A stretch of DNA of 64,000 nt from Cavenderia fasciculata (lineage: Eukaryota > Evosea > Eumycetozoa > Acytosteliales > Cavenderiaceae): assembly GCF_000203815.1 (NCBI RefSeq), contig NW_004457713.1, positions 124,001 through 188,000 on the forward strand. The letters are read 5' to 3'. The notes beneath the pieces are model-generated. The model was not told where the DNA came from. It searched no databases and saw only the letters and a list, made by a program, of their open reading frames with translations. Shown here piece by piece: positions 22,231 through 32,300 of the stretch. Numbering within the stretch: position 1 is the stretch's first letter; every line of letters starts with the position of its first letter. Both the position numbers and the translations under genes were made by a program.

Positions 22231-22310
22231 ATATATATATATAAAAAACACTAAACTTTTAATAAATAATAAATAATAATTTTAAAAACTAATTATTATT
22301 TAATTTTTAT

Positions 22311-23975
22311 TTAATTTCCTTGTTCTTGTTCAATTCTTTGATTTAATATTCCAAGGACCAATTTACGAGATTGTTTACTTGATATTAAAATTTCATTTAC
22401 TTCATCTAGGATTGGTTTGGTAAATGATTCGTCGTCTTTGATTTGGTTGACATTTACAAAAATATTTCTACTTGCACCCCAAATACCCAAGTGAAGTGAC
22501 TTGGCACCAACTTGACATTCTGGTAGAGATGCAAAGTTTCCATGATTGGCAATCTCTACCATCAATGGCCAACATTGATTACCTAATCTCATCATTCTTA
22601 GAGGTACCAATACTGTTTCATTTAATACCTGTCGATTGATTTGATTTGGGTTTTGTTTGACTTGATTGATATAGTTGTTGTATGCTTTTGGGTCTTCGTC
22701 AATGTATGGTGTCAATTGTCTCATTATTTGATCGAGTGATTGAATCAGTGATTTCATCTTGTCGTCAAGATGTGTCGAAGAGTTCTTTCGTCCATAGGTC
22801 ATCCAACCAACCATCGATCCCAAAGCAATACCAACCGATGCAATCAATGCAGATGCACTTCCACCACCAGGGTTTGTATTTTTCGAGGCTATCATATCTA
22901 TAAATTGGTGTATTGGCATTCTTTCAAATGACGGGTCATTCTTTCTAATCATATAATCTACTATACATTTTTCAGGGTCAAATATTCTGTTGCATGCATT
23001 TAATCCAAGACGATCGATTACCAATGCAATCTTTGATGGTTCGTCTAGTATAAATAGATTGTCACGTTCAATGTAAAATTGAGCAGCTGCCAACATTGCA
23101 TCTAGTGGTATCATGCCTATTATCTCTGATCCGCCTGCTTTTAGACCCATCGACTCTGCCTGTCTCTTGACCTCTTCATAGACTACATGGATAGGTGTCA
23201 CGTTGTGATCGTCTAGATTCAACGATACTTGTGCCGAGTCGTATTCGTTCATCCACCATCCAATCGCCTTGACCATTTTTAGAGTGCCCGGTGGCTCGCC
23301 TTCACATCGACCCGACGATCTAACTCGCTGAGCTATTTCCTGTGCTTGCTCTTTAGTTCCACTGACATTGATATTATAAGCAATCAGGAAGTTTCTTGCA
23401 CCAGTAACTGTTGCTCCATACCTCGGTACAAACTCTCGTGGTCCATAGTCTGGTTCCCAACCCTCTGATACGATCTTTTCAGCCAATCCTTCATACTGTC
23501 CCGATCGTATTTGGCGTAGTTGTTTTCTGTGTGGCCCCTTGGTCGATGAGAATTCATAGAGGTACAATGGTACGTTGAGTTCGGTTGCAACCCTCTCGCT
23601 AAATCTAATTGAACAATCGATACAATCTTGAATGGTTGCATTGCGAACTGGTATAAAGGGACACACATCCAATGATCCGATTCGAGGATGTTCCCCAACA
23701 TGCTTTGCCATGTCTATGAGATTATAAGCAGTACGAGCAGCAGCTACAGCTGCATCAACCACTTGATCGGGTGTACCAACAAATGTATACACAGTTCGAT
23801 TTGCAGATACACCAGGATCAACATTTAACAGTTGACATCCTTGAATCGATGATATTGATTTAGCAATTGAATCAATTATCTTTTGATCTCTTCCTTCTGA
23901 AAAGTTTGGTACACATTCTATTATTATTCTATTATTATTACTATTACTACTATTGTTGTTATTGTTATTGTCCAT
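22311..23975 (-). CDS. ftcd: formimidoyltransferase-cyclodeaminase
   Basis: Bifunctional folate enzyme of histidine breakdown: moves the formimino group from formiminoglutamate to tetrahydrofolate, then deaminates it to methenyl-THF. Single exon, 554 residues, close to the animal enzyme (about 541). The formiminotransferase half shows ECVPNFSEGRD near the start, the KHVGEHPRIGSLDVCPFIPV block with its catalytic His, and ARNFLIAYNINVSG. The cyclodeaminase half has the NPGGGSASALIASVGIALG motif. The ATG at 23975 is chosen because it lies just before the family start (after an Asn/Ser run); the frame stays open further upstream but without an ATG. It converges on mrps15 with only 80 bases between stops. 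Confidence 0.96.
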   Translation of the reverse strand: MDNNNNNNSSNSNNNRIIIECVPNFSEGRDQKIIDSIAKSISSIQGCQLLNVDPGVSANRTVYTFVGTPDQVVDAAVAAARTAYNLIDMAKHVGEHPRIGSLDVCPFIPVRNATIQDCIDCSIRFSERVATELNVPLYLYEFSSTKGPHRKQLRQIRSGQYEGLAEKIVSEGWEPDYGPREFVPRYGATVTGARNFLIAYNINVSGTKEQAQEIAQRVRSSGRCEGEPPGTLKMVKAIGWWMNEYDSAQVSLNLDDHNVTPIHVVYEEVKRQAESMGLKAGGSEIIGMIPLDAMLAAAQFYIERDNLFILDEPSKIALVIDRLGLNACNRIFDPEKCIVDYMIRKNDPSFERMPIHQFIDMIASKNTNPGGGSASALIASVGIALGSMVGWMTYGRKNSSTHLDDKMKSLIQSLDQIMRQLTPYIDEDPKAYNNYINQVKQNPNQINRQVLNETVLVPLRMMRLGNQCWPLMVEIANHGNFASLPECQVGAKSLHLGIWGASRNIFVNVNQIKDDESFTKPILDEVNEILISSKQSRKLVLGILNQRIEQEQGN

Positions 23976-24175
23976 TTTTAGAGGGCAAAAAAAAAAAGTT
24001 AACAAACTTTGGCAAGGAGACAAAAACAAAAGTTGTTGTTCATTCAATCATCTTGTGAAAAAAATAACATAATATGTGGGTGATTAAATCTGGACACTTT
24101 TAAGATTATATTGCCCAATCAATATCTGGTTAATCTTGATTTATAAAACATGGATTTATTCCTTTTAGAGTTATT

Positions 24176-25301
24176 TTAATTTTCCAAAATTTCCTTTAAA
24201 TATTTTAATTTCTCTTTCATTTCATCTTCTAAATGTTTGATTGGTGACTAATAATATGATACAGGAAAAGTAAGTATATTATTTAAGTTTAGATGTTTTA
24301 TGATGATGATGATGATGACTTACTCTCATAATATAAATACCAAACATTGAAATAACAATGAATTGATATAAAGAATCATTTAAAAGTTTACATTTTAAGA
24401 GTCCGAGGATAGGATATGAAAAATGTTTATGTGCATATAATGTATACTTGTCAACTATACCCTGGTATTTATAGACCAACAACTCTCTTGAATAACTTCC
24501 AATAATCAATTCATTCTCTCCATCTCCATCTATATCAAATACTTCAACACATGTTAAACTGTCAAATGAATCTGAATGATCTAATAAAGCTGGTTCCTTT
24601 AATTGATTATTTAATATATTTCTTTAAAAAAATAAAAGTAATTAATAATCTATATGTGTTTGATTGTTTGTTTCAACATACCTAAATATCATAGCATATC
24701 CAATTACACTTGCAGCCAATAAATTTAATTTTGGCACTTCTTCTTCTTCTTCTTGTTCGTTTTGATCTCTTGTATAATTGGTTTCTTGATTATCTTTTTC
24801 TTTTTCTTTTTCTTCTTTCATTTTTAAAATTAAATCATTTAAATAGGATGAATCAATTGTTGATTTCATTTTTAATTTGCTTCCGTTGCTGGTGGATTGA
24901 GATGATATAATTGGTGGCGTTGTTGATTGTTGTTGTTGATATTTATCAAAATGAATATCATTCTTATCACTAAATATAGAAATTGCTTGAACTGGTCCAT
25001 CAAAATAATATGAATCCGTTGTTACATTATTATTGTCCACTAAAAGTAAAAAATAACAATAAATAAATATAAGATTCTCTTTTTTTTTTGTCAATTGACA
25101 AAGATACAAACAATTTGTAATTGTTAATTGTAAATAACCAGATTGAAATCCAATAGCAACGAGTCGATAATTTAAATAATATACAATTTCAATCTTTAGT
25201 GCTAATGATGGTAAATTAACCATCTCTGGGAAATATTTTGATAAATCTCCTTCTATATATTCATTATGTTCATTTAACTAACAAATTAATTTAGAATTAA
25301 T

Positions 25302-25339
<38 letters not shown>

Positions 25340-26797
25340 ATGTGAGATACATACATGATATAAATGAATCTTTTCATCACTACCAGATAATAAAAATACT
25401 TGTTGATTCTTGTTGTTTTGGCCACTAACAATATTACAAGTAGTATGAATTAATTGGTAAGGTACAAAATCTAAATAAATATTTTGTGTTTTGACCAAGT
25501 TGTTGGTGACAATGTTGGATGATTGTAAAAGAGGTGATGATTGGTTGGGTGTTTGACTGGTAGGTGATTTCTGTGGCGTTGTTTGTTGTGATGATGAAGA
25601 TGAGGAGGACGGTTGTGGTTGTAATGGTTGATGAGGTGTAATAATATCATCATATGTTAAAAATGATAAACAAGCTCGGTGAGTAGTCAATACTCCAGAG
25701 ATGATTGCAATAGCAAGAACTGATCTTCCACCTTCACAAACAATCGAATCAACTGATATGATAGTATCTTCTTTTTGTTGTGTTTGTTGTTGTATCTGTT
25801 GTTGTTGTTGTTGTTGTTGTTGCTGTAATTGTTGTTGTTGTTGTTGTTGTTGTTCTTGTTGACGTTGTTGTTGTTGTTGTTGTTGCTGTTGTTGAGAAGA
25901 ATTTGATGATAGAGTAAGAGGTGATACTGCACTGACAGATGACGATGATGATGCACCTGGTCCATGTACAGAAAGTAGGTTTTGGGTAGATACAGATGAT
26001 TGTGGACCGCTGGTTTGTTGAGCTGTCCCACCACCTCCACCACCTCCACCACTACCAGGTAAACTAATATTAGGAGCTGATGGTGACTTCATAGATGATA
26101 AAGGTGGCATCTTGTGTTTATGTGATAGAGGTAATCTTGAAAGATGTTGTTGTATTTGTTGTTGTGATGGTTGTGATTGTAATGGTACATATCCTGATGC
26201 TGCCGAAGTAGAAGAGGTTGTTGAAATAGGAGGAGGAGATAATGGTTTGTTTGAATTCGGACTAACATTATTGACATTTGTATTGTTTCCACCACCACCA
26301 GGTGAATTCAATAGATTAGTCGTTGATGTATTATTATTGGTTAAAGGATTAAGCTTTGGTGAAAAGTGTAGTGGAGAGATGACTTCATTTGTCACCCAAT
26401 TTAAACTACCATTTCGCAGATTCTCTTCAGAGTGTATTGATAATAGATTCGAACGACTTGCAACCAATAGTTGTGATGGCACAGTTGTTGTCATCAGTTG
26501 TGATGACATCTTGTTGCTGTTGGTAAGTGACGGAGACAGTACAGAGTGTTGATGAGCATCGAGATAACTAAAACTGTATATATTGGTAGGTGAAGGTAAC
26601 TCGATAAACTCGAGTGTCTCTAGTTGCAACTTTAACAATTTGTCAATGTATCCTCCATGGCTACACTCGCAATCCGATTGAACATATACATTGCTGTTGC
26701 TGTTGTGTAACACTGACGATGATGAAGATGATTTAGTTGACGCTGATGCTGCTATAATCGATGATATGATTTGATCATTCAATTCACTGTCGCTCAT
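24176..26797 (-). CDS. kptn: kaptin (KICSTOR complex subunit) with poly-Gln insert
   Basis: In animals kaptin is a subunit of KICSTOR, which anchors GATOR1 on lysosomes to silence TORC1 without nutrients; it was also described as actin-associated. Five exons: 26797-25355, 25277-25112, 25039-24682, 24621-24324, 24247-24176, giving 778 residues (human about 436). The family core is QNIYLDFVPYQLIHTTCNIV, QVFLLSGSDEKIHLYH, FPEMVNLPS, GFQSGYLQL, and FDIDGDGENELIIGSYSREL, an FG-GAP-like Ca-loop of the predicted propeller. The extra length is low-complexity sequence in exon 1: Ser-rich, Gly-rich and a roughly 45-residue Gln-rich run at 25770-25900. All exon phases agree. Identity with kaptin is good across the C-terminal half. 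Confidence 0.85.
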
Positions 26798-27241
26798 CCT
26801 CCCTCCTCTATCTATCTATGAATCTATTCTTCTAGAATGAATCATTAATTATCAAACGAGAGAGAGAGAGATTTTAATATTTATTTTATTTGAGGGTTTT
26901 GCGAGAGAGGTTCACCCTACTGCTAAAAAGTAATTAAAAAGAAAAATAATAATAATAATATTAATAACAAGAAGAAGAATAATGTTACCAAAGACAAAAT
27001 TATAAACTTGATCATATTAATAAAGTTTAATTTTGAGAAGCAAAAAAAAATATAAAAGAATCTAATATTCTATTATTTATGAAAGAATGAATCAAATATA
27101 TCTGCGATGTAACTTTAAATTCCATTTTCTGCAATTATAAACAAAATATTTTGGATACTATTTATTAATAGTACAAATCTTCATTTTATTGACGTTGCTA
27201 TCTACTATGTTCTTGTTCTTCTTCCAGAATGACGAGTATAC
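26798..27241. other. spacer holding 3' flank of F-box/LRR copy A
   Basis: Lies between the kaptin start (minus) and the stop of copy A (minus). It contains AT-rich kaptin promoter sequence, and next to copy A a duplicated 3' flank shared with copy C, including the mis12-like relic listed separately. Confidence 0.6.
27107..27160 (+). pseudogene. relic of the mis12-like gene's 3' end
   Basis: The plus strand here matches the sense (minus) strand of the last exon and stop of the mis12-like gene at 52145-52200. An identical 10-mer AACTTTAAAT is followed by an 18-base identical string (CAATTATAAACAAAATAT, which includes the TAA stop) and TTTGGAT. It sits tail-to-tail with copy A, exactly as the real mis12-like gene sits tail-to-tail with copy C. 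It is therefore part of the same duplicated block and encodes nothing. Confidence 0.65.
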
Positions 27242-28791
27242 TCACTTTCTTCTTCCATTATTGATTCTATTCCAAAAGTTGTTAATTCTTTCATCAATAT
27301 TATTGGAGGATACATCTTGTAATCTTAATTCAATTGATGGTCGTCTTCTAAAGCTATATAGATATTTGAATTTAAAAGTATCAAGAGTTGTATTTGCCTT
27401 GAGTGCTTTGGTAAATCTATCTTCAAGTTGTTTATCTCCATTTGTTTTATCCATTTTGATACCAATTGATTTAAGATTTGGATGACTATTTGTTTCAATA
27501 ATCTTTATTATTGAATTGATAACATTTAAATCATCTAAAAAAAAAAGAAATTAATTTCTTTAGTTATTTATCTAGGTGTTTTTATATACATACCTGTTAA
27601 TTCAATATATTTAAATTCAATTAATGATTGACTTAGAATATCAGTTGAAATAGAGGGGGAGGATGGTGATACACCAAATAGATATTGACAAATTGATAAA
27701 TTGGTAATGGTTTGGTTGAATGCCAATGCCTTTTGAATTCTAATCTTTTCATCGTTTGTTAAATAAAGTTTTCCCAATTTCAAACTTGTCAATGTACTAT
27801 TGGTTTTAATTGATTCAACTGCCATATCCAAATCATCAGCATTACTTTCCAATTGTGCCCTACCACGATAAGCACCAGCTTTGAAAAATATCAACTTGGA
27901 TTCTTTTCTAAATACATTATATAAATGTTTCATTTGCATTCCATAACAATCGATTGAAAGTTGTTCGAGGTTAAAGTTGGTTGTTGAGTGATCCCAAAGA
28001 GGTTCAAAGCTGTCATATTCAGATCCTTCACCATCCGATCCAGTCTCAATACTCCACGACAAATTCTTTACTTGTGTCATATGTTGCTTGATCGTTTCAA
28101 TCATTGCAAGCATCGTATAACCATCTCGTGTTTCATAGTCCAATGTCAATGTTATTGAGGAAAGGTTTGCAAAGATTTTGGTCATTTTGAAACCCAATCC
28201 AGTCGTTTTACTCCCGCGAGAATACTTCCTCATGTAATCCTCGGTGAAAAAGCGTTCGAAATCCTCTGCAATATCGTATTCGTCCCACCAGCCGGTTGGA
28301 AAGTAGATGTGTTCCAATGATGATGTAAAGGGAAACTTTTCTTGCAATGCAATCTTTCTAAACATTTCATTGATGCAATTTGCTTCTTCTTGAGTGGTGG
28401 CTGGTTTAATGTCTAGTAGAAGTGATTTGAGACGTCTGATGATTGAGTACTTGTCGCTTTGTTGAACTTTGAGTAACTTGATCAATGGATGAACCTTTCT
28501 ACCAGAAGGTTTGAATGGCTTATTGGTGAGCTCCCTGACACTGACTTGATCGATTCTTGAAGAGATTAATGCAAACCATCTTTTGTTGACTTTGGCGAGT
28601 TGATACAATTCATCTGTAAATGTAATGTATGTCTTTTCAAAAACCTCTGATCTTTCGTTCACCAATAAATCTATAATCTTGTTTTGAATCAATACTGGTA
28701 ATGCTTCTCGATGATTTAAATCTCGATCATCTGTTGTTGTAGTTGAAGTCACCTTTTTAATAACTTTTTTTGATTTCTTTTTGGGTCCCAT
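27242..28791 (-). CDS. dictyostelid F-box/LRR-like protein, copy A
   Basis: Two exons on the minus strand, 28791-27594 and 27534-27242, giving 496 residues. After the Lys-rich start MGPKKKSKK an F-box-like segment follows (LPVLIQNKIIDLL ... LAKVNKRWFALIS, about residues 36-90), suggesting an SCF ubiquitin-ligase substrate adaptor. The rest resembles irregular leucine-rich repeats (NSTLTSLKL, NQTITNLSI, NTTLDTFKF). Copy B at 48855-50419 is nearly identical through most of exon 1 but diverges in exon 2. At the 3' end, relative to copy C, one extra base turns the frame onto an early TGA at 27242, removing about 18 residues. F-box identity is my reading of the pattern, not a computed match. Confidence 0.78.
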
Positions 28792-29349
28792 TTTGAAATA
28801 GATAAGTAAATACAAATGTTGGTTGTATATCTTTTAAAGTGTTTGATTATTGTCTAACAATACAAAAAAATGATCGATCAAAAAGCCAACACCTAAGAGT
28901 TTGGTAGAAAAAAACTTGACCACCTATGAAACCTCTTGATGATCTTGTTTGTAAGAATCGATGGTTTTGACCATGAATCAACAACAAGTCTATCTATATT
29001 TTTCACCTGAGAACAACTTCAAAGTGGCAATGATATTTAAATTATGGCGATGAGGTGTATAATATTTAAATTAATATGAATATCTTTATAACTCTGATGA
29101 TCTACATAACTTTTAAAAAGTAGATTAATAAATAAATAAAATATGTTCTCATTTATTTAATAATAAAAATTCATACTTGGAAAAAGTTTAATGGTAGACC
29201 AGCACTCTTCTTTTTCATCCGCCTATTCTTACTCTTCACATCTTTGTCAAACTATTAGTTCTTATTTCTTTATTTGTTTTTATATCTCTATTCATCTACA
29301 TATAGTTATACCTAAAAATAAAAGTAAAAGCAAATACTCATCAACTACT
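28792..29349. other. divergent intergenic region, copy A / nuclease-helicase
   Basis: The left part is the copy A 5' leader and promoter block (listed separately). The right part, about 29040-29349, is AT-rich leader of the nuclease-helicase gene. An in-frame ATG at 29191 precedes the chosen start by 53 codons, but the encoded stretch is T-rich and UTR-like. Confidence 0.5.
28806..28886 (-). promoter_or_regulatory. conserved upstream block of F-box/LRR family, copy A
   Basis: Read on the minus strand this contains GATCGATC, a T run, GTATTGTT, ACAATAATCAAAC and then ATACAACCAACATTTGTATTT just before the start codon. The same ordered elements precede copies B and C, while surrounding spacer sequence differs. 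Confidence 0.55.
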
Positions 29350-32300
29350 ATGAGTAAACCAAGAAGAAATAGATCATTGAATACATTGATCGAGGATGGA
29401 TTAGTTGATACTGAAGCTACCTGGTCTTTTACATGGAGTGATGTAACATACACAGGCACTATTACAAAGAGTAAAGGTCATTATTGCTTCAGTGGTGCAC
29501 AAAAGGATGGTCTAGTCATCACTGAACATGCATCTACAACCTTTATCCGTAACTTTTTAGCGTTGGACTCTAGTACTATTGTCGATGGCAACAAGATCAT
29601 GTTTGTCAATAACAAGAGAATCTCTGATTATGTTTTATTGGAGAGCCCATCATCTTCAACTACATCAACTCCAACATCTAACAATAGTAGTAATAATAAT
29701 AATAATGTTATGACTACACCGACAAGAGATGGTTCCGTTGTCAATCTTATTGAAAGTTTCAAGAGTATTGGCCTCACACTTTCACCACCGTCATCGATTA
29801 CTACTCCACCAAGTACACCCTTTTCAAGTGGACCACCAAGATCACCTGCATCAGTGGTAGCACCAAATAGTAAACTATTGTCTGGCAACTCTAATTCCTA
29901 TCATAGTAATATGAGAACTATTGCATACCAATTCTATAGAGAAGGTGATGATAATATTCCTTTGTCACCAGTTAAAGATAATATCATTATCCCTGCCACG
30001 ATCGTACCTTCCTCTCCTACTTCTACTACAACCTCTACAACTTCTACTACCTCTACAACTCCTACAACTGCTACAACATTGATTTCAACTCCAACTAAAA
30101 AAGAACCAATTAAAATTGAATATGAAGATTCTACAATCAAAGCATCTGGTATTGGTAGATATTTCCATCTTGATTGTGAAAGATATTTTAATTGGTCAAC
30201 TAAAAAGAAATCATCTTCCTCTACCTCTTCAACACCATCATCATCATCATCATCCTCTACTTCTACTTCTACTTCTTCTGATAATGAAACCATTTCAAAT
30301 GCAATTATACAAGATGGTTTTGCATGGGAAGATAAGGTATTGGAAATTTTAATTCAAGAGAAACATAAAATCCATCAACCAGTCAAAGGTGCTCAAACCA
30401 TTCCATTTGATCAAGTAGTAAAATTATTAAAAGAAGAAAAGGAGAATAGTTATATTGTACAAGCTACTTTGATTGCACCAATTAGTTTCCGTCAAAACAT
30501 TCCAGACCATGTCAAATTTACACAGTCTATTCCAGATTTCCTTCGCATTGGTAGAAGTATTGGAGGAGGAAAGAGAAAACTCAAGATTCTCGATGCAAAA
30601 TCAACGGCCAGTATTCACTTTGCACAAAAAGTACAGTTGGCCTACTACTATATCTGGTTGCAAGGAATTATTGAAAGCGAGAATATTACCGACCTTGAAT
30701 TGGATGACTTTGGTGCCATCTTTTTAAAGGGACTCACCACTCCAATGGACTTTAATATATTGGAGCCTGTACGATTGTTGAAACGTTTCCTCTACGGTGA
30801 TAAAACCAACTCTCAATCACAAATGGTAAAGATCATTTCGACACCACGTGAAGAAAGTGTTTGGAGACTAACCGAAACATGTGAAGGTTGTGAATACCTT
30901 GAACAATGTACTGCACAAGCCAATTCAGAACTAAATCATAATGCCATTGCAAATGTTCAAATTGATACAATTACAAGTTTATTGGAATATCATCAACAAA
31001 AACAAGATCAATCAACAACTCCAACCAAATCAGCACCCATTAAAATGAATGAAATTGAAAAATTAAATAGTATAAAAGTTGAAGATGTAGATGATCCACA
31101 ACTCAAAGTACAACTACTTAGATTAAAACCAAAACTACAAACGGTGCTATCAAATACTGTCGTACCAACTGGTTATGTTGATGTAATGCTACCTTCTTAT
31201 GAAGATATATCAATCTATTTATCTTTGGTATCACATCCCCTCAAACAAACATTTTACAAATGGACTATTTTAAAGGTTGAAAACTCAATCTCTAAAACAC
31301 CAAAAGATCCACTCAACATTGATTATCAATCTCTATCTCACAATACTATCTTTTATAATGGTGAAAATTTTTATAGTTTAATCTTAAAATTAAATTCAAT
31401 CTTTTCTGATGTATGTTAAAAAGCAAAACAAAACAAAAAACAAAAGATAAATATATTAATAATTTTATTTTATTTATTTATTTAGGCAATTAATACAAAA
31501 TCAACATTACAAGTATTTACTTGGGATGCATTTGAAAAAAGTTATTTCTTAAAATCATGTTATGAATTGTTAAAGAGATCATATGATATTGATGATAAGG
31601 AAATGCAAAGTAATTTGGTACATGTGATGGGAGTATTGATGGATAATTCAAATTGGATTAATTTCAATATCGGTGGTGTCTACCCTCAAGAACCATTTTC
31701 ATACAATGTTGGTGGTCAATCCCAAGGAAGTGGCCCTTCCAACTTCCCATTCATTCTCGTCAAAGATCAAATATTGAAATCATTGGCAATCAAGGTATCA
31801 CCTCCCTTTTCAATTGGTGAGATTTCAAAAAAAGTTCTTTCCCTCGACACTATCCCATCATCTCTAAACTCGGATTACATTTTTAATAACTATATTAAAA
31901 AGGATCACAAAGACAAAGAAGAAAATGTTGTTTTTAATGAAAGAACTGAACAATTATTCAATTTAATGGCCCATCTTCGTTCTATCTTATTTACTGATAT
32001 TTATAAACAAAAATCTCAAAAGGTAAAAAAACAATATTAATAATAGTACATATATATATATTTTATATATAATATATTAATATCATTATTTTATATTTTT
32101 AGTTTAATTTTAGAAAATTTTTAAATTATAATAATATATTGGTAAACAAATTATTATATTGTCATCAATTTGAATCAATGGAATCATATAGAGAAATTAA
32201 ATCTGCAAGATCAAATCCATTGAGTCTTAATATTTATGATGGAAAATATTTAATCTTACGAAAACTATCCAACCAACCAAACAAAGATGGTTTTTATAGA

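Noticed and set aside
23976-24047. Upstream extension of ftcd (24 extra residues)
   Set aside because: The frame is open but has no ATG; the extension is T/C-rich leader sequence and the family start lies after the ATG at 23975.
29191-29349. 53-residue N-terminal extension of the nuclease-helicase from an ATG at 29191
   Set aside because: The extension is T-rich with a spurious hydrophobic stretch and looks like 5' UTR. The ATG at 29350 starts directly before the conserved domain. Not fully excluded.
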